Part shown: piece by piece, positions 25,164-34,047 of the stretch
How positions within the stretch are numbered: the stretch's first letter is position 1
Layout of the letters: each line of letters opens with the position of its first letter
Assembly (NCBI RefSeq): GCF_001652265.1
Contig: NZ_LWBS01000121.1
Location: 1-64,000, forward strand
Direction: 5' to 3'
DNA length: 64,000 bases
Source of the DNA: Rhizobium leguminosarum
GTDB taxonomy: Bacteria; Pseudomonadota; Alphaproteobacteria; Rhizobiales; Rhizobiaceae
The notes under the pieces: model-generated
The model's input: only the letters and a program-made list of their open reading frames with translations
Database searches by the model: none
Told to the model about the DNA's origin: nothing
Program-made: the position numbers and the translations under genes

Positions 25164-27149
25164 TCAGAGGCCGGCTGTTGCGCCGACCCATGCTTCAGCA
25201 TTAGTAAGGTCCGTCCCGGCTAGAACGGTGTCAGCAATCAACATGCCCGCATGAGCTGACAGCGGGTTGACGCTGCCTGGCGTACCAGCCACCGCGCCGA
25301 CCACAGCACCAATCAGGAGCTGACTAAACGACCAGTTCGTACCGCCCACAAGCGTTCCCGTTGCCACCTGCACGCCGTCGACACGATAGGCCATGTTCAG
25401 TCCGTCAACCGTGACCGTGTGGGTATGCCAGTTGCCATCAAAGGCCGTTTGGAACGCGGTGTAAGCCGTGCTAACCGGCGTAGCGGATGGACCGCGGTTT
25501 GTGGTGGTTTGGCGAATGCCGATGCTAGGGGCGCCGGAAGTGCCACCGATCGTACCGTACATGAAGCCGCGCGAGGTTGCCCCCGAGACAAACTTCAGCG
25601 CCTCAATCACCGTCACCTTGCCAGATGCCACTGCACCGTTGCCGGCGAGTAGGATACGGGCATCGACTGATTGCAGGTATTCGCCGGCCGCGAAGGTGAT
25701 CACGCGCTTGTTGCTGGCGACGCCTCCGGTAAGGGATACATCGGGCGAAGCGCCTGGAAGAATGTCGCCGCCGCCATAGGTGGCACGCATCCGCACAAGG
25801 TTATTCGAGCCGTCGATCGTGACTTGGTTGACGTCGTTCGTATCCCACGCACCTGCGAGGGCATAGCCCAGGTCTGCCGGCGTCCAAGCTCCGGTGGCCG
25901 GGATGATAAAGTCGAAGGCGGCAACGTAAGGAGCGGTGACGTTGTCGCACTCGAAGGAGGTAGGATGAACACCGTCAAGTACGCGGTTGCCGCCGGGCCA
26001 TATGCCGCTGTTGAGTGAAGTGCTAGTTACTGCGCAGAAATCGACTACAGCCGTGACTCGGGGAAGGCCGGCCCGGATATCCGTGTTCAGGGTGATCTGG
26101 CTTGCCCAGTTACCGTCCGTCTTGGGGGTCTGTGTACCAGTGTTGTAGTCACCTGTGGTGTCGGTACGGTCAGTTGCTGTGGCGAGATAGAACCGCTTGG
26201 CGTTGCCGACCATGCCAAAGACGGTCTGGATGGTTTCCTTGATTGCGGCCACTGTTGCGCCGTTCCGCAGGTCACCGCCAGTAAAGTCCTGGATAACGTC
26301 AGTGACGCCACAAGCCTTGATAAAGCTTGCAAGTGTGCCGCTGGTTCGCAACGCCGACATGTCGGAGCTGTCCATGCCACCCTTGCAGATCTTGACATAC
26401 GGATACCGGTTGTCGAGACCCTTGGCGTGACCGCCGCTACCGCCATTCGGGCCCGACGTGGAAACGTCGCCCTGAGCGAAAGGAATGCTGTGGCCGATGA
26501 TGCAAAACCCGCGCGCAGCGGTCTTGTTCACGGTGCCAGTGATGGCGTTGGCGCCGAAGAATAGGGTGCTTGCCTGCCCCGCTCCAGGGTAGGCTGGGGC
26601 GCCGGCCCAGGTGTACTTCGCGTCTCCTACGCCTATGGTGCTCGCGTTGGCAGGAAGCTCGACACAAGCGATGGTGTTCCCGCCCGAATGGCATCGGGTA
26701 TGGACGCGAGCTTTCGTGCCGGCCAAGCCTGTAACGCCCGGAACGACGTCCGACGATACAACGCCGGAACTCAAAGTATAAGTCAGGTTGCCGCCGTTGT
26801 AGGTCATCTGGGTAAAACTCCCCAGCGGGTACTCGAGGTAGGCCGAGAAGGTTCCTGTCGAGCCCGTCACCAGCTGGAACGTGCCGTTGATGTAAGTGTT
26901 GACGTGGTTGACAACGATGTTAGTGACGTCGCCCTCAGGCGAGAACCAGACGTCTCTTGACGAGACCGTGCCGTCCGGGATCAGGGCTACGTTGGTTGGG
27001 AACTGGCCACGGTTCGCGGCAAGCACACCTGCCGAAGGCGTGATGACAGGGGGCGAACCCCCTCCACTGGGCAGGGCAATCGCCCCGCCCAAGGCGATGA
27101 GGGCCGCAAGCGACACCCCTCGCCTTAAACTCGTCTTGAGCCCCGCCAT
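25164..27149 (-). CDS. Large surface/tail-associated protein: SGNH-like plus lectin-like domain
   Basis: 661 residues. The N-terminus (VSLAALIALGGAIALPSGGG) looks like a signal or membrane segment. About 210-430 resembles an SGNH hydrolase: GFCIIGHSIPF where GDS is usual, and DGVHPT near the end with the catalytic Asp-His. About 450-650 is a LamG/concanavalin-like domain (HTHTVTVDGLNMAYRVDGV). It likely recognises or modifies host-surface polysaccharide. Because the block I motif is altered, hydrolase activity is doubtful. Confidence 0.6.
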   Translation of the reverse strand: MAGLKTSLRRGVSLAALIALGGAIALPSGGGSPPVITPSAGVLAANRGQFPTNVALIPDGTVSSRDVWFSPEGDVTNIVVNHVNTYINGTFQLVTGSTGTFSAYLEYPLGSFTQMTYNGGNLTYTLSSGVVSSDVVPGVTGLAGTKARVHTRCHSGGNTIACVELPANASTIGVGDAKYTWAGAPAYPGAGQASTLFFGANAITGTVNKTAARGFCIIGHSIPFAQGDVSTSGPNGGSGGHAKGLDNRYPYVKICKGGMDSSDMSALRTSGTLASFIKACGVTDVIQDFTGGDLRNGATVAAIKETIQTVFGMVGNAKRFYLATATDRTDTTGDYNTGTQTPKTDGNWASQITLNTDIRAGLPRVTAVVDFCAVTSTSLNSGIWPGGNRVLDGVHPTSFECDNVTAPYVAAFDFIIPATGAWTPADLGYALAGAWDTNDVNQVTIDGSNNLVRMRATYGGGDILPGASPDVSLTGGVASNKRVITFAAGEYLQSVDARILLAGNGAVASGKVTVIEALKFVSGATSRGFMYGTIGGTSGAPSIGIRQTTTNRGPSATPVSTAYTAFQTAFDGNWHTHTVTVDGLNMAYRVDGVQVATGTLVGGTNWSFSQLLIGAVVGAVAGTPGSVNPLSAHAGMLIADTVLAGTDLTNAEAWVGATAGL

Positions 27150-27150
27150 A

Positions 27151-27465
27151 TTATGCGGCTACCCACTGCAGCTTGTCGGCAGGCTGGACATAGATGTCGT
27201 AGTCGGTCGCGGCGGCGACAAGGAAGCGGGGATTGGCGGCGGAGTTAGGAGACGACCCAATCGAAACATAGGAATCGGCCGCAGCGCGGATGCGGAACAG
27301 CGGCTGACCGGCGCCATCGTTGGCGTCGGGAGCCGCATTGGTGGACGTAACACCCGTGGCCGGCGCTTCGGTCCACGCAATCTTACCGAGGATTGCCTGC
27401 GACTTGTCGCGCGCGAAGAGTGAGCCTGCGAAACCGCAAACAACGTGAAGGCCTGAAAATGCCAT
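27151..27465 (-). CDS. Small phage virion-type protein
   Basis: 104 residues (MAFSGLHVVCGFAGSLFARD), with DSYVSIGSSPNSAANPRFLV and ATDYDIYVQPADKLQWVA, typical of small phage decoration or fibre-associated beta proteins. A strong GGAGACC site and a CCACCACAC leader precede the ATG. Confidence 0.6.
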   Translation of the reverse strand: MAFSGLHVVCGFAGSLFARDKSQAILGKIAWTEAPATGVTSTNAAPDANDGAGQPLFRIRAAADSYVSIGSSPNSAANPRFLVAAATDYDIYVQPADKLQWVAA

Positions 27466-27528
27466 AGTGGTCTCCTTCGCGCTGGGTGCGCGTTGTGTGG
27501 TGGTGTTTTGGTAGGGTGGTGATTGGTA

Positions 27529-28725
27529 CTATACGGCGAATTGCAAGATTGTAGCGGCGACGAATGCCCCTAGATCAGCATACCCAAGTTTATTCGGATG
27601 GTTCGCATTGTACATCTTCGCAGCTGCGTCCAGAGTGACCCAATCTGTATATTTTGACCATTGGTCAATCATGGGAAGATCGTTGCTCAAAGCAATCGCC
27701 TTGAGGGCGTTTCTGAAATTCTGTTGCGTAGCGTCAGGGATAATATCGATACGGCTCGGATTTCCAGTCATCAACAGAACATCCGCGCCGCCGGCTTTGG
27801 CATTGTTGATGAGCGTTTGCATCTGCGTCGGATACGTAGTGTTATACGTTGTCGGAGAGAGAAACGCGTTGTTGATTGTCAAATCGATTGTGACAATGTC
27901 GGCGTCAGCCGCAAGGCTTGTCAGCGAGTTTTTCGGACCATATGTCGTTGCCGATGTCGTCCACTCTGTCGTCTGGGCGGAGCCAATGCCAACGTTGACA
28001 ACCTCGAAACCAGGCGCCGTGCTATTCCATGCCGTGTAGCCAGCGAAGAAACACGTTCCCGACACTCTGTTGACGGTAATCGTGTGCGTTGCAACCGTAC
28101 CTAGATCGATGACGGTGCGGCGATACGATGAAGCCAAGTTTTGGTCCAGTTGCACCGCGGCGCCGCCGTCGATGCTGTAGCTGATAATCCCATTGCCGGG
28201 CAACGTCAGGTCGGCTAACTCAAACCGGTCACACGGTGACTGCAAAACAATTGTAATGGCTGACGTGTCTGTAGCGTTCGCGAAAAGACAACCGCCAGAG
28301 GTCAAGGCGGCGTTGGCAGCCCAAGCATTGCTCGGGGAGAACCCGGCCTTGTAATAGTTTTGAAGATTTGACTGCGCAATGCCGGCGGTCGTCGTCGCGC
28401 CATTGCCATACATGTTTTCATAGCCAGCGGCCAGCCCCGATGAAGTAAAGCTCTTGGCGACAATCGTGGGCCAGCAACGTTCCTTTGCGTTGAACCGCAT
28501 GTTCGAGCCGCTATCGCCGCCGCCCTCGCCCCATGTGGTGCTATCCCCTACGCAAATCATTCGACCGCGGCCCGTAGCGCCTGCAATGCGGGCAATCGCA
28601 GCTTTCGTTTTGGTGAATTGCGAGTTCTTAAAATTGAACAGGCCTGGCGGGCCTCCCTGTCCGCTTCCCGAGATCCCGTGTCTTCCGATAGGCGAAAACG
28701 GCGACGCGAAGAGTTGACTAAGCAC
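27529..28725 (-). CDS. SGNH-hydrolase-fold protein of the tail region
   Basis: About 398 residues; GTG 28725 is chosen because it overlaps the previous stop by eight bases (ATG 28743 possible). SGNH blocks: CVGDSTTWGEG, the GNP of LLMTGNPSRI, and the terminal NHPNKLGYADLG. Between them is an inserted beta domain (residues about 130-230). Probably a deacetylase or esterase acting on host surface glycans, one of four such proteins here. Confidence 0.75.
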   Translation of the reverse strand: MLSQLFASPFSPIGRHGISGSGQGGPPGLFNFKNSQFTKTKAAIARIAGATGRGRMICVGDSTTWGEGGGDSGSNMRFNAKERCWPTIVAKSFTSSGLAAGYENMYGNGATTTAGIAQSNLQNYYKAGFSPSNAWAANAALTSGGCLFANATDTSAITIVLQSPCDRFELADLTLPGNGIISYSIDGGAAVQLDQNLASSYRRTVIDLGTVATHTITVNRVSGTCFFAGYTAWNSTAPGFEVVNVGIGSAQTTEWTTSATTYGPKNSLTSLAADADIVTIDLTINNAFLSPTTYNTTYPTQMQTLINNAKAGGADVLLMTGNPSRIDIIPDATQQNFRNALKAIALSNDLPMIDQWSKYTDWVTLDAAAKMYNANHPNKLGYADLGAFVAATILQFAV

Positions 28726-28981
28726 TGAACACCCCGCACGCATCGCCGGCAACGCGCGAAAAGCGGTACGTTCCCGGCGCCGTGATAGCGATTGCCGGAC
28801 GGAACGGCGTAATCTCGCCTACGTCTGTATAGCCGCCGGCGTCATCTTTGAGAGTGATTCTAACGCGCGCCTGGGAGGAAGTTGCGCCCTTGATTCCAAC
28901 CGTCACCGTCGAGCCAGAGGCGATGACCAAGTCAGAGGAATTGGCAGCAGTCGAGCCGACCGCGAGAAGTTCGATTGCCAT
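28718..28981 (-). CDS. Small beta-rich phage protein
   Basis: 87 residues (MAIELLAVGSTAANSSDLVI), with alternating hydrophobic beta strands (TVTVGIKGATSSQARVRITL, TYRFSRVAGDA). Looks like a fibre- or capsid-associated immunoglobulin-type protein; family not recognised. Preceded by the recurrent CCACACCAC leader. Confidence 0.6.
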   Translation of the reverse strand: MAIELLAVGSTAANSSDLVIASGSTVTVGIKGATSSQARVRITLKDDAGGYTDVGEITPFRPAIAITAPGTYRFSRVAGDACGVFSA

Positions 28982-29016
28982 GGTAGTCTCCGGTAATTTG
29001 TGATGTGGTGTGGCGG

Positions 29017-29358
29017 TTAAGCGCGCGTAGTTGGCCGCTTGACCTGATTTTCGACGATGCGATCGACGCGGGCAGTCATGTGATCCACGGCTGTTTTCAC
29101 GCCGTGGATAGCGTCCATGATCTCATCGCGGGTTTCGCGCATGCCGGCTTTGGTAATATAATGCTCGGCAACATGTAGTTTGTGCGCGGCAAGGTCCGCC
29201 TTCACTGACGCAGCCTCAACGGCGGCCTCTGTGGCCTTCTGCACGGCTTCAGCCTTGGCGCGGTCCACCCGGCCTTCGATGCGCCACCAGACGCCCCACA
29301 GGGCACCGGAGATGGCCATGAAGAACATGACGGCAGCCATAAGTTCGGTGCCTGTCAT
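29017..29358 (-). CDS. Membrane protein with coiled coil, possible holin
   Basis: 113 residues: one N-terminal helix (LMAAVMFFMAISGALWGVWW) and a long coiled coil (RVDRAKAEAVQKATEAAVEA). It directly follows the o-spanin gene with ATGA overlap, so a lysis role (class III-like holin or pinholin) is plausible but unproven. Confidence 0.6.
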   Translation of the reverse strand: MTGTELMAAVMFFMAISGALWGVWWRIEGRVDRAKAEAVQKATEAAVEAASVKADLAAHKLHVAEHYITKAGMRETRDEIMDAIHGVKTAVDHMTARVDRIVENQVKRPTTRA

Positions 29359-29657
29359 GGCTTGCCCTCGAGACCGGCATCGCGGTCAGCATAGAACCCA
29401 ACGAGAGCCAGATGGCGCCGGACGCACGACAACAGCCGTTCGCGGTCTGTGATCCACAAGTGCTCAAGCTGAGCCTGTGTCAGCGGCTTGTCGCCGAGGT
29501 CGACCGGTCCAAGACACTTCGTCGTCAGCACGCCGTCGGCCTTCCGCAACACTGGCGGCGGAGGCGCGACAACCAGCCTATCGGACCTTGTTAATGCGCT
29601 GCACGCTGGGAGCACCGATAGCAGTGCGGCCAGCATCAGGATCTTCGCTGGCTTCAC
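29355..29657 (-). CDS. Outer-membrane spanin lipoprotein (Rz1-like)
   Basis: 100 residues with a lipoprotein signal (ILMLAALLSVLPACSALT; lipobox LPAC) and a proline cluster (APPPPVL). Its first 80 bases lie inside the i-spanin gene in another frame, the classical Rz/Rz1 arrangement. It should bridge to the i-spanin in the periplasm and fuse the membranes at lysis. Confidence 0.85.
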   Translation of the reverse strand: MKPAKILMLAALLSVLPACSALTRSDRLVVAPPPPVLRKADGVLTTKCLGPVDLGDKPLTQAQLEHLWITDRERLLSCVRRHLALVGFYADRDAGLEGKP

Positions 29658-29940
29658 GCTGCAGCTCCTCGATTTGCTTTGTTAATTGGTCGGCCTCGGC
29701 CTGCATTTTGGCGATGCGGGCAGCCTCGCGCGCCTTTGACTCGTTCTGGCGCGCGGCCTGGCGCTCGACTTCGGCGTTGCTCGCGATGACGGCTGCTGCG
29801 TGTTCCGCCGCGATGATGCCCTTGTAGTGGACCTCGGCGCGGGCATAGCCGCGGTGGTCGACGTAGGCGTACGCGGCCAGCAGCAGCGCAAGCGCAGCCA
29901 GTGCGCCGGCGATCCATCGGCCTATTGGGCTCACGATCAT
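29578..29940 (-). CDS. Inner-membrane spanin (Rz-like)
   Basis: 120 residues: an N-terminal signal anchor (WIAGALAALALLLAAYAYV) and a long periplasmic coiled coil (about 35-100, ending EADQLTKQIEELQREA). Immediately downstream of the endolysin with a four-base overlap, and overlapped by the Rz1-like gene. Confidence 0.85.
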   Translation of the reverse strand: MIVSPIGRWIAGALAALALLLAAYAYVDHRGYARAEVHYKGIIAAEHAAAVIASNAEVERQAARQNESKAREAARIAKMQAEADQLTKQIEELQREASEDPDAGRTAIGAPSVQRINKVR

Positions 29941-30416
29941 GCGACACCACGCAAGCAGAGTTTGATCTCCGCGGCGCGTCGGTTAACGAGACCCCGGACC
30001 ACCTTGCCACCAGCACGATTGAACAGGGTCATGGCCTGGCAGCTTTCCTTGATCTTGCCGGCGCGGGCGAGCCTGGCGAACGAGGAATTGCACGCCGTCC
30101 CGACGCCGACATTGTAGGTCACCGAAATGGCGGCGGCCTGCCACTCAACCGGCTTGCGGTCGAAGCCGACGATGCATTGCGTCAGCGGGCGGTAGTAGTC
30201 GTTGGCAACGCGCGTCAGCAACTTGTCTTCGCATTCCGGCTTCGTGAATTTCATGCCAGGGCGAATGCCGAGCGTCTCGCCGTAGCAAGCCGTCCAGACT
30301 CCGACGATATCGGGATAGGACGTCAGCGACAGACCTTCCCACGGCTTGATGAGCGCGCCGATCGACAGCGCGACAGCAGCCACGGCAGCGACCGCCTTCT
30401 TAGTAATCCTGGGCAA
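29937..30416 (-). CDS. GH24 lysozyme endolysin with N-terminal signal-anchor
   Basis: 159 residues from TTG 30416, which has AAGGAGG seven bases upstream. The N-terminus (KKAVAAVAAVALSIGALI) is a weakly hydrophobic helix of the SAR type. The lysozyme triad is visible: Glu in KPWEGLSL, Asp in SYPDIVGVW, Thr in CYGET. Later WQAAAISVTYNVG is typical. It cleaves peptidoglycan after release or sec-export. A longer start at 30467 is unlikely. Confidence 0.88.
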   Translation of the reverse strand: MPRITKKAVAAVAAVALSIGALIKPWEGLSLTSYPDIVGVWTACYGETLGIRPGMKFTKPECEDKLLTRVANDYYRPLTQCIVGFDRKPVEWQAAAISVTYNVGVGTACNSSFARLARAGKIKESCQAMTLFNRAGGKVVRGLVNRRAAEIKLCLRGVA

Positions 30417-30666
30417 CGGGTGCCTCCTTCTTCTGGATAAGCAGGCGGGCGGCATACGCGCCGCCAAGCAGCACGAGCGTCAGCCACCACGGCAGCCAGT
30501 CGGAAACGACCGGCACAACGTTGAGGATGATGTCGGCCAGCATCGCGAGCTCGATCAGCCGGAGCGACCAAGCTTTCTTCACCGTAGCGGCTGCATCGGG
30601 AATGAGTTGGGCGCGCGCCGTCGCCCAGACGCCGTTAAGCGCCCGGCTGAAGTCGGGGATGAACAT
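30400..30666 (-). CDS. Holin-like small membrane protein
   Basis: 88 residues, from ATG 30666 (MFIPDFSRALNGVWATARAQ). Two helices at about 38-54 and 60-78 (LRLIELAMLADIILNVVPVV; WLTLVLLGGAYAARLLI). It precedes and overlaps the endolysin gene, the usual place for a holin. Confidence 0.7.
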   Translation of the reverse strand: MFIPDFSRALNGVWATARAQLIPDAAATVKKAWSLRLIELAMLADIILNVVPVVSDWLPWWLTLVLLGGAYAARLLIQKKEAPVAQDY

Positions 30667-30707
30667 AATGAAACCTCTAGTATTGGCCCGCGGTAGCCCG
30701 CAGTGGC

Positions 30708-31379
30708 CTATTTCGCGCAGGACACGTTGCGCTGTCGCAAGATGCTGCTGTCCAGCGCGGCGATACGCGCCACGCGCGCAGCCTGCCCATTGGGCGTAAG
30801 ATGGATGTCGTCGCCGATCAGCCAACCCTGTTTTGCATATCCATCCGAGCCGGTTATGGGGCCGGCCCAATCAGATTCGAGCTCGACGCCTTTAGATTTG
30901 GCGACATTGGTAATCAGATCGTTGATGCGGCGGAAATTAGCGAGGTCGCCAGCTTTCGGTCCAGATGGAGGCAGGCGCCACAACACGACTGTTGCGCCCC
31001 TCTTCTGGAAAGCGTCAACGATCCCCGCCAGGCTGTCGACTGCACCCTGCTGGACTCCGTCCATCGCGTCATTCGTACCAATCATGATGTGGACGATGGC
31101 CGGCCTTGTCAGATCGGCCAATCCATCGGCCCTCCTAGCAATGTCGGCTATTCTGGCGCCGCCAAATCCCGCGTTGATAATCTGACATCCACCAATGGCC
31201 GTCGGCCTCATCATTTCAGTGTTGCTGTCGCCAAGTAGGACGATTGCGCCCGGCCCAACGGTCCACGCATTGACGGCAACCGTCATCATGCGGCTTTCGA
31301 AGTGCGGCTCATAATAGTTGCCCGCCCACGCTGGACGGACAACTAAAAGCAGCAAAACTGCAGACAGAATAAATCGCAT
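30708..31379 (-). CDS. Secreted SGNH/GDSL hydrolase
   Basis: 223 residues with a clear signal peptide (FILSAVLLLLVVRPAWA) and all SGNH blocks: IVLLGDSNTEMM (Ser), INAGFGG (Gly), MIGTNDAMD (Asn) and DDIHLTPNG (Asp-His). An active esterase/deacetylase exported to the periplasm or beyond is likely. Unlike its neighbours it need not be virion-attached. Confidence 0.85.
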   Translation of the reverse strand: MRFILSAVLLLLVVRPAWAGNYYEPHFESRMMTVAVNAWTVGPGAIVLLGDSNTEMMRPTAIGGCQIINAGFGGARIADIARRADGLADLTRPAIVHIMIGTNDAMDGVQQGAVDSLAGIVDAFQKRGATVVLWRLPPSGPKAGDLANFRRINDLITNVAKSKGVELESDWAGPITGSDGYAKQGWLIGDDIHLTPNGQAARVARIAALDSSILRQRNVSCAK

Positions 31380-31391
31380 AAGCGTGAGGTA

Positions 31392-32405
31392 TCACGCCGC
31401 CACGATCGCTGCCAGAGCCGTTGCAATTTCCCCAGCGCCAAGATCGTTCGGATGGATGTTGTCCACCAGCCTATCCACGTTGTTGGTCATGATCGATAGA
31501 CCGTTGACGTAGGTGACGTTCGCGCCACCGGCAGCGGTCACAGCAGCCGCAGCCGAAGTCCGATACTGCGCCAGCGTGATCGTATTGGTGTTCGGGCTGT
31601 AGATCGGACTGACGATATAGATCTTCGCCGTTGGGAGATTCGCCTCGGCGTTATTAATCCATCCCTCGACTGCGGCTTGGAACGTGGCCAGAGCCGTCTG
31701 TGCGCCGAAGTTATTATAGCCGATCATATACGTGACGCGGTCGGCACCAGTTCCAATCAAGGCGTTCGCATCGGCCGCAACGGCGATGGCGCCACCGTTG
31801 GCAATGTTGACCAACTGCCTGCTCTTCAGGACGGCCAGTTTGTAGGCCCACGTATCCGTGATCTTGGTTGTGGTGAAGCCGTGCGTGATGCTGTCGCCAC
31901 CAGTCACCAGCTTGCCGCTTGGGCGAGCCGCTGGCGTGAAGAAATTGGCCCCGACATTGACGCTGACTTGAATTAAATCCATGCCGTCTGCATAGGGCCA
32001 CACGAGTTCTATCAAGCGACTTGTCGCGCCCACGAGGTCCAAGACATAGGACACGTCACGGCTGTCGAATGATGCCGTCACAGCGCCGTTGATCAATACA
32101 ACAGCGATGTAGTTCCGCGCATCATATCGCGTCACCAGATTGTTGTAGGCCACGGTGAACGTGACCTGCGTCGCGTCCGTCTGAAATCGATAGCGCGAGC
32201 CCGGAGAGCAATACTGGTATGCATTGACGATGGGGCGCACAAACCGAAGTCGCAATGGTGACTGTTCTTCTATGCCGGCGTAATCGCTCGCCTGCCCGCG
32301 GCTGTCGTTGGGCAACAGTACGTAAGGCGACGCCACCGGAGGAATTCCCGGCGAAGGGGTGTGGAAACCCTCGCTCGGCAGCGGCCTTGCCAGAACTGCT
32401 ACCAC
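31392..32405 (-). CDS. SGNH hydrolase, tail-associated
   Basis: 337 residues from GTG 32405, overlapping the fibre gene's end by seven bases. A beta-rich N-terminal domain (about 1-165) precedes an SGNH core: VTGGDSITHGF, MIGYNNFG (GxxN block) and DNIHPNDLGA. It probably trims host surface polysaccharide (for example O-acetyl groups) during adsorption. Confidence 0.8.
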   Translation of the reverse strand: MVAVLARPLPSEGFHTPSPGIPPVASPYVLLPNDSRGQASDYAGIEEQSPLRLRFVRPIVNAYQYCSPGSRYRFQTDATQVTFTVAYNNLVTRYDARNYIAVVLINGAVTASFDSRDVSYVLDLVGATSRLIELVWPYADGMDLIQVSVNVGANFFTPAARPSGKLVTGGDSITHGFTTTKITDTWAYKLAVLKSRQLVNIANGGAIAVAADANALIGTGADRVTYMIGYNNFGAQTALATFQAAVEGWINNAEANLPTAKIYIVSPIYSPNTNTITLAQYRTSAAAAVTAAGGANVTYVNGLSIMTNNVDRLVDNIHPNDLGAGEIATALAAIVAA

Positions 32406-33982
32406 TGCGGCACCTCCTTCAGGGCGAGCTCTGGTGCGCCAAACGTGGCGCGCTCGACAACGACTGAAGTTCCACCTGACCAGATAAGAACAGGCGAGAC
32501 AGCGCCGCCCTTAGCGAGAACTTGATCGCGAGTTACGGGCAGAATCGCATTCGCACCAGCTGGTGTATTTATTTGATTGCGGTGGATCGCCATTCCGCTG
32601 TTATTGTTCGACGCTGAGTAAATGAACGTTGGCGCCACTGACCATGCTGCCCCCACCTTGAATGAACTGGTGTAGTATCCAGATCTGGGGGCGACGATCT
32701 GCCCTGAATTGATGGCCCATTCCTCACCTCCCTGCTGCGCCGTGACCCAGCCGGAGTTGGCAACCCAATTGATTGCGATGTTAGCGCCTGGATTGGTGGC
32801 AAACAGTTGCAAGGGCTTGCACACGCCACCGATGATTTCCCAAATGCCTGCACGAGCAAGCAACGTCAGGCTTTCGCCGCCCCAAATGACAAGTTGCGTA
32901 GCGGTGAACTTCCCTATCGGATCCGGACAAGAAAATGCAAGAATGCCACGAGACGACGCCGACACTTCGATATGCAGCAACCGCCCAATATAGGTATCGG
33001 GATCGGGCAACGTCGCAGTGTAGGTCGTACCTGCACCAATCGCCCACAGGTGTACTTGATCGAGGTCGCCGACGACGAGGGTCGCGTTTGCCGAACGCAC
33101 AACGGCATTGGCAAAGTCCAAGGCCGTGGGAGGCAACGGCAAGCCCTGCCACCAAGCGCCATCGGCGGACTGGAACCGGCTCCCAGACCCAGGGTCAAAC
33201 ACAAACCGCTTGTAAAAGCGCGGCTGCGGAGAGAACTCGGCGATAGCAATATAGGCCGAAGAAGATGGTATTGTCGCCGCTGTGGCAGTCGCCACTGACG
33301 CGAAAATGCGGAACAGCAGCGAGCTTGCCGCTAGCTCTGCTGCGGTCTTTGCCGCCTCGGCATCTGCCGCGGCATCCTCTGCTGCCGCCACAGCGGCGCT
33401 GACGTCGATGTCCGTGACCAGGCGGAACGTAGCGCCGGACACGATGCCAAGGGCCTGCATGCCTGCCGTAAGGCCGCCCGCAAGGATGTCATTGCCGCTA
33501 TTGGTCTTGATCGTCAGCGGCGTGTCGCCGTTGAACGCTACGGTGACCGGTGACGATGTGTTGTCCTCGAAAATATTCAGGATGATGAGGGCAGAATTCG
33601 AAATCGGAATGTCGCTCGTGGCCTGGAGCGCGTTCGGCGTGCCTGCGCCGGCGTCTTCGGCGCGAATAAACGAGTACGGCAGGTCAGTAAGCCTGGTCCA
33701 TGAGCCCGTGCCGGCACCGCCCACCTTCTGGTAGACGCCGTTGTATGCCACGATCGGGTCGCTTGTGACCCAAGCCATGCTGTTGGCTGCCTTGGCTAGG
33801 TCGGCATAAAGCAAGGCGCGAGTCTGATAAATCAGGCCAGCGTTGACCCCGATAGCATTGAGGATGGATTCAACCCATGTACCCCAAGAGCGCATCTCGG
33901 ACTTGCTGGGCTTGTTGTTGCCAGACGAAGGAATGCCGTCCGTGATGAAGTCGCGCAGAATTTGGGCAAAAGGTAACGGCAT
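32399..33982 (-). CDS. Tail fibre / phage tail protein
   Basis: 527 residues (MPLPFAQILRDFITDGIPSS). A short alpha-helical, Ala-rich coiled coil (VAAAEDAAADAEAAKTAAEL) lies about residue 205-230 between an N-terminal baseplate-attachment region and a C-terminal beta-rich part, as in side-tail fibres. Its position after the tip protein supports the call. Confidence 0.75.
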   Translation of the reverse strand: MPLPFAQILRDFITDGIPSSGNNKPSKSEMRSWGTWVESILNAIGVNAGLIYQTRALLYADLAKAANSMAWVTSDPIVAYNGVYQKVGGAGTGSWTRLTDLPYSFIRAEDAGAGTPNALQATSDIPISNSALIILNIFEDNTSSPVTVAFNGDTPLTIKTNSGNDILAGGLTAGMQALGIVSGATFRLVTDIDVSAAVAAAEDAAADAEAAKTAAELAASSLLFRIFASVATATAATIPSSSAYIAIAEFSPQPRFYKRFVFDPGSGSRFQSADGAWWQGLPLPPTALDFANAVVRSANATLVVGDLDQVHLWAIGAGTTYTATLPDPDTYIGRLLHIEVSASSRGILAFSCPDPIGKFTATQLVIWGGESLTLLARAGIWEIIGGVCKPLQLFATNPGANIAINWVANSGWVTAQQGGEEWAINSGQIVAPRSGYYTSSFKVGAAWSVAPTFIYSASNNNSGMAIHRNQINTPAGANAILPVTRDQVLAKGGAVSPVLIWSGGTSVVVERATFGAPELALKEVPQW

Positions 33983-34047
33983 AAAGCACCCCAAAGCAAG
34001 GCGACCCAGCAAGAGCCAGGTCGCTGAAAATGTTAGTTTCTGATTTC

